From Peribacillus frigoritolerans (GTDB lineage: Bacteria; Bacillota; Bacilli; Bacillales; DSM-1321): a DNA stretch of 64,000 nucleotides. Location: assembly GCF_001636405.1 (NCBI RefSeq), contig NZ_KV440950.1:2937712-3001711 (forward strand), read 5' to 3'. Shown in pieces: positions 26,988 to 37,044 of the stretch (the stretch's first letter is position 1; the number at the start of each line of letters is the position of its first letter). The translations under genes and the position numbers were made by a program. The notes under the pieces were generated by a model, which was given only the letters and a program-made list of their open reading frames with translations, had not been told where the DNA came from and searched no databases.

Positions 26988-27887
26988 ATGAAAAAGTTAA
27001 TCGTTTTGGCCTTTATCGGGTTTTTAGCCCAATTAATTGATGGTTCGCTTGGAATGGGGTATGGAGTGAGTTCCACTTCCTTATTGTTGACATTCGGGAT
27101 TGCCCCTGCAGTAGCATCAGCATCCGTTCATTTATCGGAAGTAGTGACCACAGCAGTATCCGGAGCTTCACATATAAAGTTTGGGAACGTTGATAAAAAT
27201 ATGGTCTATCGCTTGATCATTCCAGGTTCTGTTGGTGCATTTGTAGGTGCATGTTTCCTGAGTAACCTGCCAGCCGAATTAGCAAAACCGTATATTGCCA
27301 TATTTTTATTTGGTCTTGGTGTATACGTTTTATTCCGCTTTTTATTTATTTTTAAACCGTCAAAGGAAAATGAAACCGTAAAGCCATTGACCGCAAAACA
27401 ATCCATTCCGTTAGGGCTTTTTGCAGGCTTTTGTGATGCAACAGGCGGAGGCGGTTGGGGACCGATTGCAACACCTGTTTTATTGTCAAAAAAAGGCATG
27501 ACGGCGAGAAAAGCTGTAGGAACTGTAGATACGAGTGAATTTGCCATTGCTTTCTTTGGAAGTCTTGGTTTTATCATTTCTCTTGGATGGGAAGCTGTCA
27601 ATTGGCTTTGGGTCGTAGCGTTGATAATTGGAGGGGTGGTTGCCGCACCAATTGCAGCCTGGCTCGTCAGGATGCTTCCTGCTCAATTAATGGGTGTTTT
27701 AGTGGGCGGTTTCATTATCTTAATCAATGTAAGAACATTATTAGCTACATGGATTCCGATTGAAGCCCATATATACATCTATACTGGCATCGTGATAATA
27801 TGGTTTTCTGGAATTCTTCTTACCATCAATAAAATGGCCAATGCGAGAAAACTTGATCATATCGAACACCGCCAGAATGTTTCCTGA
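26988..27887 (+). CDS. TauE/SafE family membrane transporter
   Basis: A 299-residue protein with about 8-9 hydrophobic segments, of the TauE/SafE family (sulfite exporters and related sulfur-compound permeases). The N-terminal IGFLAQLIDGSLGMGYGVSST, given here as IGFLAQLIDGSLG and MGYGVSST, and the second-half GGGGWGPIATPVLL are the inverted-repeat signatures. It has its own leader after the siroheme terminator, with AAAAAAGGGGAATGTC before the ATG. Because the window lacks the cysP sulfate permease expected between cysH and sat, this protein could import sulfate or export excess sulfite; direction is not decidable from sequence. Confidence 0.85.
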   Translation: MKKLIVLAFIGFLAQLIDGSLGMGYGVSSTSLLLTFGIAPAVASASVHLSEVVTTAVSGASHIKFGNVDKNMVYRLIIPGSVGAFVGACFLSNLPAELAKPYIAIFLFGLGVYVLFRFLFIFKPSKENETVKPLTAKQSIPLGLFAGFCDATGGGGWGPIATPVLLSKKGMTARKAVGTVDTSEFAIAFFGSLGFIISLGWEAVNWLWVVALIIGGVVAAPIAAWLVRMLPAQLMGVLVGGFIILINVRTLLATWIPIEAHIYIYTGIVIIWFSGILLTINKMANARKLDHIEHRQNVS

Positions 27888-27944
27888 TTCCCGAGTTTGA
27901 AAGAAGCGAATGTACACAAGAAGCATATTCCGATGCGTAAATAA

Positions 27945-27985
27945 ACTCGTAGGTATGTATGTGCCTACGAGTAAAGTCGTTTTTG
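27945..27985 (+). terminator. Probable terminator after the TauE gene
   Basis: Stem ACTCGTAGG / CCTACGAGT, then AAAGTCGTTTTT; the T run is displaced by seven bases. Confidence 0.5.
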
Positions 27986-28827
27986 CCAAATGGAATTCCG
28001 ACTATAAAGTTGCTGCGGTTTTAATAAAGGATCTTGATCTTATTTAATAGATTCATTACCATTTTTAATGGTTCCTAAAAATCGAGAGACTTATCACTCC
28101 AATGTATAAGAATTCATAGTACCCCTTACTAAAGAAAACCATCGGAGAGATTTGAATGATTTTAGAAACAGAAGCAGAATCAATAATTTATAGGCCCTAC
28201 TGTTCAAATGAGTGATTTACACTTTCACATAATATAATAGGAGGAACTATTTCTTTTACTCTATCGAATTTAAATCCCTGCCTGTTTGGATATCAGCATT
28301 TGATTGATGGAGGCTAATTCAGCGTCCAAAAATCCCCTTGATTTCCACCAGAAATAACGGGTCTTTCGCTTGTCTTGGTTTCCCCAATAGTCCTCCCCGT
28401 GCCTACAATAGTCATCAGTTCACTACTAGTAAATGAATGGGCACTCAGCCATATACTTAATGTCCTTTAGCTGTTTGTCATTTCCGACGATGAGTACATG
28501 AAAAAAACGCGGATATCCTTTAATTTAAATCCCTGCAAGCTTTGAAAAGCATGCAGGTTTTTGCTTTATGCCGGGACATCGGAAAAATCGGTTATCAATT
28601 TATTCCTTGGAAAAAATCTTTACCTCCACTATGGTATCCTTTTCATATCTAATGTTTGGCAATGTGTCCAGTGAAGGCGAACGTAATGTTTTAGGGGCAA
28701 TAGGTCTTCCATATACAATTTGTCAGGTCTGCACCCATACTATGGAGCCGTCACCGTTCAAAAGGTAGTTAAATATTTTTCAGTTTTGTACAATGATTAA
28801 ATAGCAAATTTGAAAAGGAGTTTTAAA
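27986..28827. other. Intergenic gap with decayed coding fragments
   Basis: No intact gene is supported in these 840 bases. A 19-codon plus-strand start (MILETEAESIIYRPYCSNE) behind GGAGAG at about 28145 looks like a truncated N-terminus, possibly of an acetyltransferase. A minus-strand fragment is listed separately. A hairpin CCTGCAAGCTTT / AAAGCATGCAGG with TTTTTG lies at about 28530-28562. A plus-strand open frame at 28568-28768 has no ribosome binding site and unconvincing composition. Confidence 0.4.
28270..28419 (-). pseudogene. Start-less coding remnant, Trp/Tyr-rich
   Basis: A minus-strand frame of 49 codons plus stop, open between TGA at 28420-28422 and TAA at 28270-28272, with strongly protein-like content: HGEDYWGNQDKRKTRYFWW and then KSRGFLDAELASINQMLI. 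There is no start codon in it. It looks like the C-terminal end of a lost gene. I do not recognise the family. Confidence 0.35.
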
Positions 28828-29346
28828 ATGGAAGGCATCTCTGATCATTTAAAGGAAAATTTGGATATTTTGTTCGTAGGTTTCAACCCAAGCATTCGTT
28901 CAGGTGAGACTGGTCATCATTATGCGAATCCAAATAATCGCTTTTGGAAAATCCTCTTCGAGTCCGGGCTGACACCAAGGAAATATGAACCGACTGAAGA
29001 CTCGTCATTGCTGGATTTAGGTTATGGTTTTACCAATATCGTTTCCAGACCTACAAAAGGAGCGGACGATATCACTAAAGAAGAGTACATAAAAGGAAGG
29101 AAACAATTAAAAAGGAAAATAAAAAAGTATAAACCTAAACTTGTCTGTTTTGTAGGAAAGGGTGTCTATCAGGAATATCGTCAATTACGAAAAATCTCAT
29201 GGGGGCTGCAAGAAGAAACTACATTCAATGAGACCATGGAATTCGTTGCCCCATCTTCCAGCGGTTTAGTTAGAATGCCGATAAATGAGATCATCGAAAT
29301 ATATAGTGAGTTGCCCATTCTGCTTGGCCAGCTGAAAAGCAATTGA
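28828..29346 (+). CDS. mug: G/U mismatch-specific DNA glycosylase
   Basis: A 172-residue uracil-DNA glycosylase superfamily member of the Mug/TDG type, which removes uracil or thymine opposite guanine in base excision repair. The active-site motif is VGFNPSIRSGETGHHYANP (Asn of GFNPS), followed by NNRFW, FVGKGVY and the minor-groove loop VAPSSSGLVR. I chose ATG 28828, which follows AAAAGGAGTTTTAAA; an in-frame ATG at 28810 has no ribosome binding site. It stands alone between two gene-poor gaps. Regulation is not visible. Confidence 0.9.
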   Translation: MEGISDHLKENLDILFVGFNPSIRSGETGHHYANPNNRFWKILFESGLTPRKYEPTEDSSLLDLGYGFTNIVSRPTKGADDITKEEYIKGRKQLKRKIKKYKPKLVCFVGKGVYQEYRQLRKISWGLQEETTFNETMEFVAPSSSGLVRMPINEIIEIYSELPILLGQLKSN

Positions 29347-29967
29347 AGAAACTTATTAAAACAACGGTGAAATTATACGAGTCAGGATAATTCTAAAATG
29401 GAAAAGCGGTGGCTTTTCCGAGGTCGAAGGCTTTTGCCAAGGAGTAAAGGGTTGTAAATTTATTTTATGGGATACCTAAGTATCGGTTTTGCTAAACAGG
29501 GTCTTCGATAGGGACTTTCATACCTAGAATCGATCCTTTGGCGCTGCTTAGTAATATGCAGATTCCTGAATGGGGCATCGATTGGCTACGGTTATGATTG
29601 GATTGCTTTCCTTGATGAAATTACGAAATTTCTTTTGATCATTACTAAACATTTTAATGATAGGCCGATATAACCAGTAATGGATTGCCATTACTGGTTT
29701 TTTATTTCCCAAGAACATATTTCATAAACCGCACCTTTTTGAGTTCGTTCATTACGGTTAGGCAAATGACGCTTTTTAATGAACATTGGAAGCTTGATTA
29801 TCAAAATGGCCAGTGATTACATAAACTAGGGTGAATGTACTTCTGAATGATCGGTTTGGTTAGCAGAAATGAAAGCGCTTCTAATTGAAAATGAAACAAC
29901 CAACGTTTAGAAAACGGGAGTCTGTCTACAATGGGAATAAGCAAATAACTATGGAGGTGTTCAATTG
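29347..29967. other. Intergenic gap with a possible gene relic, a terminator and a cre-like site
   Basis: At 29512-29673 a plus-strand frame reads ASIGYGYDWIAFLDEITKF and ends with TAA just before a terminator. Upstream of a stop at 29509 the same frame continues as MGYLSIGFAKQGLR. It could be a decayed small gene. A strong stem AACCAGTAATGG / CCATTACTGGTT plus T run lies at 29672-29706. The sequence ATGAAAGCGCTTCTA at 29869-29883 resembles a CcpA catabolite-response element with one mismatch and sits about 85 bases before the glycogen-cluster gene. Confidence 0.4.
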
Positions 29968-30981
29968 ATGAATGTTAATGGTGCCCTAGAGGTTCTTGAT
30001 CGCATGCGGCTTCCTAATGGTGCATATACTGCAAGCGTTTCCGATGATTATAATTATGTCTGGATAAGGGATGTCGTTTATACAGTAATACCTTTTATAA
30101 ATGATCCGTCCAATCGTTACGAAAAAGCATATCATGCTTTATTCGACTTATTTCAAACCTATGAGTGGAAGATAGATATTCATACGGTGCAGAAACCCCA
30201 GTTTCTATTTGAACATATCCATGCAAGGTATTCCACTGAGCTAAAAGAACTGCCCGATGAGTGGGGGCATGCCCAAAATGATGCGGTAGGTGCCTTTTTA
30301 TGGGGTGTCGGTGAAGGATATAGGCATGGTAAAAAGGTGATAAGAAACCAACGTGATTTAGAAATTGTCCAAAAGCTGGTCAATTACTTGGAATGCCTGC
30401 AATATTGGCAGTCGGAAGATAACGGGATGTGGGAAGAAAATATAGAAATCCACGCTTCAAGCATAGGTGCATGTGTTGCTGGATTGAATTCAGTCAAAAT
30501 GCTGGTAAACGTCAAGGAAGAACTGATTAAAAAGGGAGAAGAAACACTTCGTTTCCTACTTCCAAGGGAAAGTTATTCAAAAGAGACGGATTTGGCCCTT
30601 TTATCGTTGATTTATCCGTATCGGCTGGTAGACCGTGAAATAGCACTTGAAATATTGAAGAATGTCACAGAAAGACTAGAAAGAACAAATGGTTGCATTA
30701 GATATGAGAAGGACCTTTATTATAATGACGGTCAAGAAGCGGAATGGTGTTTCGGGCTTCCATGGTTGGGCTTATGCTACCTTGAACTCGGCATGATGAA
30801 CAAAGTTAATGAATATATAGATAAAACAAAAATGATCATTCCGGAAAATTGGGAAGTTCCTGAGTTATATATTGGAGGCAGTAATTTACCAAACGGGAAT
30901 ACTCCTTTGGCATGGTCAGTCTCATTATCCTATTTATTCTTGACGAAAACTTCCATGATTCGAAATGAACAAATAACATGA
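29968..30981 (+). CDS. Glycoside hydrolase family 15-like protein
   Basis: A 337-residue (alpha/alpha)6-type protein related to GH15 glucoamylases and phosphorylase kinase alpha chains. Seen are YNYVWIRDVVYTVIPF near residue 30 (the W-x-RD substrate motif), EWGHAQNDAVGAFLW near residue 100, WEENIEIHASSIGACVAGL near residue 157 with an acid residue, and EWCFGLPWLGLCYLELGM near 255. It is much shorter than secreted glucoamylases and has no signal peptide, so it should act on intracellular glucan. It lies just before glgBCDA, apparently where glycogen turnover would be expected since no glgP follows. I chose ATG 29968, 8 bases after GGAGGTG; TTG 29965 is also in frame. Confidence 0.75.
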   Translation: MNVNGALEVLDRMRLPNGAYTASVSDDYNYVWIRDVVYTVIPFINDPSNRYEKAYHALFDLFQTYEWKIDIHTVQKPQFLFEHIHARYSTELKELPDEWGHAQNDAVGAFLWGVGEGYRHGKKVIRNQRDLEIVQKLVNYLECLQYWQSEDNGMWEENIEIHASSIGACVAGLNSVKMLVNVKEELIKKGEETLRFLLPRESYSKETDLALLSLIYPYRLVDREIALEILKNVTERLERTNGCIRYEKDLYYNDGQEAEWCFGLPWLGLCYLELGMMNKVNEYIDKTKMIIPENWEVPELYIGGSNLPNGNTPLAWSVSLSYLFLTKTSMIRNEQIT

Positions 30982-31005
30982 AGCATTCATACTGGATACC
31001 TTAAA

Positions 31006-31037
31006 GCTCTTCCCAAAAAAAGGGGAGAGTTTTTCTT
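31006..31037 (+). terminator. Terminator between the GH15-like gene and glgB
   Basis: Stem CTCTTCCC / GGGGAGAG with an A-rich loop, followed by TTTTTCTT. glgB therefore needs its own promoter; TTAATA at 31143-31148 and TATAAT at 31167-31172 (18 bases apart) is a candidate. Confidence 0.6.
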
Positions 31038-31227
31038 GGTATAATAATATTTTTACAATAAATGTCTTTTTTCTTTGAAAAAGTGTTTAAATTTACAAAA
31101 AAACGGCTATTTATAACAATAACTTCACCTCCATTTGAAGGATTAATATCATTTTCATCGAATATATATAATAACTGGGGAAGGATGGGTAAAATACTAT
31201 CGAGTTAATACTGATGGAGGGGTTTTA

Positions 31228-33168
31228 TTGAGTACAATTATTGACCAGCTACAAGAGATTTATCCAAGCGATTTCGATTTGTATTTGTTTCATGAAGGCA
31301 CCCTTTATGAAAGCTATAAAATGCTTGGTGCACACATTGTGACAACATTAGGTAATGAAGGAGTACGCTTCACCGTTTGGGCCCCCCATGCCAAGCAAGT
31401 TTCAGTAGTCGGTAATTTTAATAATTGGGACGGAAAAGATCATGCGATGAAACGGATCGAGCGTTCAGGTATCTGGGTGTTGTTCGTACCAGGATTACAA
31501 GAAGGGGAACTCTATAAATATGAAATACATACACCCGGAAATAAACGTATCCTAAAAGCCGATCCATATGCCTTTTATTCGGAGGTCAGACCAAATACTG
31601 CTTCGGTCATTAAAAGGCTGGATAATTTTGAATGGCAAGATTCGAAGTGGATAGCCGATAGGAAAAAGGAAAATATTTATCAAAAACCCATGTCCATTTA
31701 TGAAGTGCACCCAGGAACATGGAAACAGAAAGAAGATGGTGAATTTTATTCGTACCGTGAATTGGCTGATAGATTAGTTGAATATGTGATTGATAATAGT
31801 TTTACACATATTGAAATCATGGCCATAATGGAACACCCTTTTGATAAATCGTGGGGATACCAGGTCACGGGTTATTATTCCGTAAACAGTCGGTACGGTT
31901 CACCGGAAGATTTTAAATATTTAATTAACCTTTGCCACCAAAAGGGCATAGGTGTAATCCTTGACTGGGTTCCCGCCCATTTTTGCAAAGACGCGCATGG
32001 ACTTTCCCGTTTTGATGGCACGCCTCTCTATGAACCAATTGATTACACGAGAGCAGATCGCCCGTTATGGGGGACATACAACTTTGATTTTACTAAACCA
32101 GAAGTAATAAGTTTCCTTATATCAAATGTAATGTTTTGGATGGATGTATACCATATTGATGGGGTCCGTGTCGATGCGGTATCGTCAATGGTTTACTTGA
32201 ATCATGATAATCCATTGCCGGTCAAGCTGAAAAACCAGTTTGGCGGTGAGGAAAACCTGGAAGCCATACAATTTTTACAAAAACTTAACGAAGTGGTTTT
32301 TAAGAAATATCCCAATGCATTAATGATGGCTGAAGAAGCGACAGACCGGCCACTTATAACTTCTCCTACCGATATAGGCGGCCTGGGCTTTAATTACAAA
32401 TGGAATATGGGATGGACTAACGATATCCTTCGTTATATGAAACTTGAAACAAATGAAAGGCCATATCATCATAACCTCTTAACATTTTCATTTTTCTATG
32501 CTTTTTCAGAAAATTTCGTCTTGCCCTTTTCACATGATGAAGTGGTTCATGGCAAGAAGTCATTATTGAATAAAATGCCAGGTGACTATTGGCAGAAGTT
32601 TGCAAATTTACGGTTGCTTTTTGGGTATTTCATGACGCATCCTGGAAAGAAGCTTCTATTTATGGGAGGAGAATTTGGCCAATTCATAGAATGGAAAGAT
32701 GAAGAACAATTGGATTGGCTGCTTTTGGAATATGAATCCCACGAAAAGATGGCATATTACTTCCGTACCCTTCAGGACTTTTACAGCCAAACTTCCTCCC
32801 TTTGGAGACTGGATCATGTCCAGGAAGGTTTTGAATGGATCGATCCGAACAATAGTGAACAAAGTATCATCACCTTTATGAGAAAAGGTAAACGCAAAGG
32901 CGATTATTGCATTGTTGTCTGTAATTTTTCTGCACAGGCTCATGCTCACTATCAAATAGGTGTACCATCCCAAGGCAAATATATAGAAGTTTTCAGCAGT
33001 GATTCAGCAGCTTTCGGAGGATCGGGTCAGATCAATGAAGAACCCATTAATGTCAAAAAGATACCATACCATAATCAACCATACAGCATGGAAATAACTG
33101 TACCTCCATTAGGCATTTCTATTTTTATGAAGCAAACAAAAAAAAGACGGGGGAGAGTGACCGAATAA
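31228..33168 (+). CDS. glgB: 1,4-alpha-glucan branching enzyme
   Basis: A 646-residue GH13 branching enzyme that introduces alpha-1,6 branches into glycogen. An N-terminal carbohydrate-binding E-set domain ([24 protein letters not shown], given here as [12 protein letters not shown] and [12 protein letters not shown]) is followed by the TIM barrel. The barrel has [18 protein letters not shown] (catalytic Asp), [10 protein letters not shown] (catalytic Glu) and [12 protein letters not shown]. Length is typical of Bacillus GlgB. The start is TTG at 31228, 7 bases after GGAGG. The stop overlaps the glgC start by one base, so the genes are translationally coupled. Confidence 0.97.
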   Translation: MSTIIDQLQEIYPSDFDLYLFHEGTLYESYKMLGAHIVTTLGNEGVRFTVWAPHAKQVSVVGNFNNWDGKDHAMKRIERSGIWVLFVPGLQEGELYKYEIHTPGNKRILKADPYAFYSEVRPNTASVIKRLDNFEWQDSKWIADRKKENIYQKPMSIYEVHPGTWKQKEDGEFYSYRELADRLVEYVIDNSFTHIEIMAIMEHPFDKSWGYQVTGYYSVNSRYGSPEDFKYLINLCHQKGIGVILDWVPAHFCKDAHGLSRFDGTPLYEPIDYTRADRPLWGTYNFDFTKPEVISFLISNVMFWMDVYHIDGVRVDAVSSMVYLNHDNPLPVKLKNQFGGEENLEAIQFLQKLNEVVFKKYPNALMMAEEATDRPLITSPTDIGGLGFNYKWNMGWTNDILRYMKLETNERPYHHNLLTFSFFYAFSENFVLPFSHDEVVHGKKSLLNKMPGDYWQKFANLRLLFGYFMTHPGKKLLFMGGEFGQFIEWKDEEQLDWLLLEYESHEKMAYYFRTLQDFYSQTSSLWRLDHVQEGFEWIDPNNSEQSIITFMRKGKRKGDYCIVVCNFSAQAHAHYQIGVPSQGKYIEVFSSDSAAFGGSGQINEEPINVKKIPYHNQPYSMEITVPPLGISIFMKQTKKRRGRVTE

Positions 33169-34334
33169 TGGGAGCGAAAAAATGGATAGCAATGTTATTG
33201 GCAGGAGGCCAGGGGTCAAGGTTAGGTGAATTGACGATTGGTTTGGCAAAACCAGCTGTTCCCTTTGGCGGTAAATATAGAATCATCGATTTTCCATTAA
33301 GTAACTGCACTCATTCTGGTATAGATACGGTTGGGGTACTGACCCAATACCAGCCATTGATTCTAAATGATTATGTTGGTAATGGCAAAGCTTGGGACCT
33401 TGATTTGGATGTTGGCGGAGTTTCCGTACTTCCTCCTTATCAAGGGAAAGAAGGCGGTGAATGGTATAAAGGGACGGCAAATGCTGTTTATCAAAATATC
33501 CAATACATTGATAACTATGATCCGGAACATGTACTGATCCTCTCTGGTGACCATATTTATAAGATGGACTACAGTAAGATGCTGGATTATCACATCGAAA
33601 AAAATGCAGAGGCAACAATAGCGGTCATTCAAGTGCCGTGGCAGGAAGCAAGTCGTTTCGGAATCATGAATACCAATGATGATGATAAAGTCACACAATT
33701 TGACGAAAAACCAAAATTCCCAAAAAGTAATCTTGCTTCCATGGGAGTTTACCTTTTCAATTGGAAAACCCTAAGACGGTATTTAATCAATGATGAAAAA
33801 GACGAAAATTCTTCCAATGATTTTGGCAGCAACATCATTCCCAAAATGCTTGAAGATCGAAAAAAGCTATATGCCTACCGTTTTAATGATTATTGGAAAG
33901 ATGTTGGAACGGTCGAAAGCCTTTGGCAGGCACATATGGACTTATTGGAGGATACGCCAAATTTCCAATTGAATGATCAGCAATGGAAAATTTTTGCCCG
34001 CAATGCAAATCATCCGCCGCAATATATATCACCGGATGCCGAGGTCAGTCAGTCGCTTATCAATGAAGGATGCATGATTCATGGGAAAATTGAACATTCG
34101 GTTTTATCCTATAATGTACAGGTGGGCTATGGTTCAACCATAATAGATTCAGTCATCATGCCTAATGTCACGATTGGTGAAAACGTTCATATAGAAAGAA
34201 GCATCATAGCCAGTAATTGTGTTATAGAAGATGGTGCCGTAGTTGGCAATTCAGCTGTGACATCCGATATTACCTTAATTGGTGAAAATCAAACCATTAT
34301 CAATCCAAACAAAAAAAAGATTACTCTTAACTAG
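33168..34334 (+). CDS. glgC: Glucose-1-phosphate adenylyltransferase, catalytic subunit
   Basis: A 388-residue ADP-glucose pyrophosphorylase that makes the glucosyl donor for glycogen synthesis. It has the nucleotide loop [31 protein letters not shown], the catalytic region [13 protein letters not shown] and the substrate loop [11 protein letters not shown] left-handed beta helix with hexapeptide repeats follows from about residue 285. It is coupled to glgB (TAATG) and followed 17 bases later by glgD. In Bacillaceae GlgC works with GlgD as a heterotetramer. Confidence 0.97.
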   Translation: MGAKKWIAMLLAGGQGSRLGELTIGLAKPAVPFGGKYRIIDFPLSNCTHSGIDTVGVLTQYQPLILNDYVGNGKAWDLDLDVGGVSVLPPYQGKEGGEWYKGTANAVYQNIQYIDNYDPEHVLILSGDHIYKMDYSKMLDYHIEKNAEATIAVIQVPWQEASRFGIMNTNDDDKVTQFDEKPKFPKSNLASMGVYLFNWKTLRRYLINDEKDENSSNDFGSNIIPKMLEDRKKLYAYRFNDYWKDVGTVESLWQAHMDLLEDTPNFQLNDQQWKIFARNANHPPQYISPDAEVSQSLINEGCMIHGKIEHSVLSYNVQVGYGSTIIDSVIMPNVTIGENVHIERSIIASNCVIEDGAVVGNSAVTSDITLIGENQTIINPNKKKITLN

Positions 34335-34351
34335 AAAAAGGGGAAGATGCT

Positions 34352-35458
34352 ATGGAAAATGTGTTGGGTATTATAAACTTAATCAATGAAAGACAACATT
34401 TAAAAGATCTGACTGCTCACCGTAATGTAGCATCTGTGCCATTTGGTGGACGCTACCGTTTGATTGACTTTACTATGTCGAATCTCATTAATGCAGATGT
34501 ATCAAAAGTAGCCGTTTTCCCAAAAGAAAAGTATCTTTCAGTTATGGATCATCTTGGCTCAGGTAAAGAATGGAACTTGGATCGGCGTTCAGGAGGCTTA
34601 TACATCTTGCCCCCTATCCATCCGGATGAAACGGTAACAGGCGATATGAAGCAATTTTATGATCATCTCAGCTTTTTCGAACGTGCAGAGGCAGATACTG
34701 TCATCATTTCCCCAGGAAGCCATGTATGCAAATTGGATTTTAATGAAGTGCTTGATTATCACAAAAAACATAAAGCGGATATCACTGTGGTATATAAGGA
34801 TTATGTAGGGGAATTGATTGAAAAACCAATCTATCACACCTGCTCGGTAGATTCGGATGAAGACATAACTGACATTAGCTTTTATACCATCCCTAGACCT
34901 GGTGACCATGTTTGTCTAGAAACTTTCATCATAAGTAAATCGCTATTGGTGAATTTGATCAAAAGCTGTGTTGCCAGTGGGGAATATGACTTTTTGAAAG
35001 ATGCTGTGAAAGCAAATCTTCATCGTTTTACCGTAAAAGGCTATAACTTTACAGGTGATATGCCATTCATCCATTCCATTGAAAGCTTTCATGCCAGTAA
35101 TATGAATTTCCTGAACCCTTCGGTAATCCGTTCTTTCTTCGGGGATACTTGGGATGTTTATACGAAAATCAAACATGAGGCACCGACCAAATATTCAAGT
35201 TCTTCGAAGGTTACCAATTCATTGATAGCCAATGGTTGTGATATTGAAGGGATTGTCGAAAACAGTATACTCTTCCGTGGGGTAAAGGTGAAAAAGGGTG
35301 CGATAGTAAGAAATAGCATCATCATGCAAAAAGGCGTGATTGAAGAAGGAGCCATCGTTGAAAATATCATAACTGATAAAGAAGTGAGAGTTACTAGTGA
35401 AAAATCAGTAATTGGTTTAAAACAGCCTACTGTAATAAAAAAAGCGGAAATAATTTAA
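34352..35458 (+). CDS. glgD: Glucose-1-phosphate adenylyltransferase, GlgD subunit
   Basis: A 368-residue paralogue of GlgC with the same layout: VPFGGRYRLIDFTMSNLI, VIISPGSHVCKLDF at the active-site position and a C-terminal hexapeptide beta helix. The N-terminal nucleotide loop lacks the G-G-Q-G-S-R-L sequence of GlgC and SGDH is replaced by SPGSH, so it is the non-catalytic or modulatory partner, as known for Bacillus and Geobacillus GlgCD. ATG follows AAAAAGGGGAAGATGCT. Confidence 0.94.
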   Translation: MENVLGIINLINERQHLKDLTAHRNVASVPFGGRYRLIDFTMSNLINADVSKVAVFPKEKYLSVMDHLGSGKEWNLDRRSGGLYILPPIHPDETVTGDMKQFYDHLSFFERAEADTVIISPGSHVCKLDFNEVLDYHKKHKADITVVYKDYVGELIEKPIYHTCSVDSDEDITDISFYTIPRPGDHVCLETFIISKSLLVNLIKSCVASGEYDFLKDAVKANLHRFTVKGYNFTGDMPFIHSIESFHASNMNFLNPSVIRSFFGDTWDVYTKIKHEAPTKYSSSSKVTNSLIANGCDIEGIVENSILFRGVKVKKGAIVRNSIIMQKGVIEEGAIVENIITDKEVRVTSEKSVIGLKQPTVIKKAEII

Positions 35459-35481
35459 TAGAGGATAGAGGAGGTGCGGCA

Positions 35482-36918
35482 ATGAACGTTGTATTTGCTG
35501 CTTCAGAATGCGCCCCTTTTATAAAAACGGGAGGGCTCGGAGACGTTATAGGCGCGCTCCCGAAAGCGCTGAAAAAACAGGGAGTCCATGTAAGTGTCAT
35601 CCTACCTAAATACGGGGATCTTCCTAACCAATTCAAACAGGAATTGGAACATATGACGAGTATTGAAGTACCTGTTGGCTGGCGCCAGCAATTTTGTGGC
35701 ATCGAAAAACTTGTTGCTAACGGAATTACATATTATTTTCTGGATAATGAATATTATTTCAAAAGGCATGGTAGTTATGGTTTCTTCGATGATGGCGAAA
35801 GGTTCGCCTTCTTTTCCCGTGCAATTTTAGAGGCATTACCCTATTTGGAAGAAAAACCGGATGTTATACACTGTCATGATTGGCAAACGGGCCTTGTCAG
35901 CGTTTTGAAGAAAGCCCATTATCATAACCATCCATTCTATCAGGATATTAAAACGATATTTACGATACATAATTTACGCTATCAAGGAGTTTATCCTAAA
36001 GTTGTATTAGCTGAATTACTCGATTTGAGTGAGTTATATTTTAATATCGATGGTCTTGAATTTCATGGGAATGTAAGTTATTTGAAAGCCGGCCTGGCTT
36101 TTTCTAACATCGTAACAACGGTAAGCCCAAGTTATGCGGAAGAAATTCAGATACCTTATTTCGGGGAAAATCTGGATGGGTTTTTACGTAAGAGAAAAGG
36201 TGAGCTTAAAGGGATTATCAATGGAATCGATTATGAGGAATATAATCCTGCAGCAGATGAACATCTTGCTGTTCCATTCGATTCTTATGAGGGTAAGATG
36301 GAGAATAAACGTCAGCTACAGGAATCGCTGGGTCTTCCTGTCAATGATGACGTCCCGGTTTTATCAATGGTAACGAGGCTTGTTGATCAAAAAGGAATAG
36401 ATCTTGTTCTACATGTTTTTCATGAAATGATGAACCAAGGAATTCAATTCATTCTTTTAGGTACGGGTGAAGAGCAATATGAATCGGCATTTCGTCATTT
36501 AGCTGACCAATATCCAAATCAGGTTTCAGTACATACATATTTTGATGAGGGGTTAGCAAGAAGGATATATGCAGGTTCTGATTTATTCCTGATGCCATCA
36601 CAATTCGAACCATGTGGTATCGGCCAACTCTTGGCACTGCGTTATGGTACACTGCCTTTAGTGAGGGAAACTGGCGGACTTCGTGATACGGTCATACCGT
36701 ATAACCAATTTACTGGTGAAGGCAATGGCTTCAGTTTTACGAATTATAATGCACACGATATGCTCCATACAATTGAGCAATCTGTTGGTCTGTACAAATT
36801 CCAGCCGAAAAGATGGAGGAAAATGGCCGAAAATGCAATGAAGTTAGACTTTAGTTGGACATCATCGTCATTAAAGTATATGGAGCTGTATGAAAGTTTG
36901 ATTCCTGTCATGAAGTGA
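35482..36918 (+). CDS. glgA: Glycogen synthase (ADP-glucose)
   Basis: A 478-residue GT5 glycogen synthase that transfers glucose from ADP-glucose to the growing alpha-1,4 chain. The N-terminal donor loop KTGGLGDVIGALPKAL is intact. HDWQTGLV, VTRLVDQKGIDLV and the C-terminal QFEPCGIGQLLALRYGTLPLVRETGG, written here as QFEPCGIGQLLALRYG and TLPLVRETGG, contain the retaining GT-B catalytic residues. ATG follows AGAGGAGGTGCGGCA. A terminator follows, and the next gene is a cardiolipin synthase, so the glgP phosphorylase that ends the B. subtilis operon is missing from this locus. Confidence 0.97.
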   Translation: MNVVFAASECAPFIKTGGLGDVIGALPKALKKQGVHVSVILPKYGDLPNQFKQELEHMTSIEVPVGWRQQFCGIEKLVANGITYYFLDNEYYFKRHGSYGFFDDGERFAFFSRAILEALPYLEEKPDVIHCHDWQTGLVSVLKKAHYHNHPFYQDIKTIFTIHNLRYQGVYPKVVLAELLDLSELYFNIDGLEFHGNVSYLKAGLAFSNIVTTVSPSYAEEIQIPYFGENLDGFLRKRKGELKGIINGIDYEEYNPAADEHLAVPFDSYEGKMENKRQLQESLGLPVNDDVPVLSMVTRLVDQKGIDLVLHVFHEMMNQGIQFILLGTGEEQYESAFRHLADQYPNQVSVHTYFDEGLARRIYAGSDLFLMPSQFEPCGIGQLLALRYGTLPLVRETGGLRDTVIPYNQFTGEGNGFSFTNYNAHDMLHTIEQSVGLYKFQPKRWRKMAENAMKLDFSWTSSSLKYMELYESLIPVMK

Positions 36919-36938
36919 TAACTGGATAGGTAATACAC

Positions 36939-36982
36939 AAAGCACTTGCGAACATTGTTTTCGTAAGTGTTTTGTTTCTTTT
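36939..36982 (+). terminator. Terminator after glgA
   Basis: Stem AAAGCACTTGCGAA / TTCGTAAGTGTTTT with a short loop and a T-rich tail. Confidence 0.75.
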
Positions 36983-37044
36983 ACCATCAAATATGGGTAT
37001 ATGATATTTATATATAAAATATTGCTGTGTAGGAGAATGAAAAA

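Noticed and set aside
28568-28768. 66-codon frame upstream of mug
   Set aside because: No ribosome binding site and no recognisable features.
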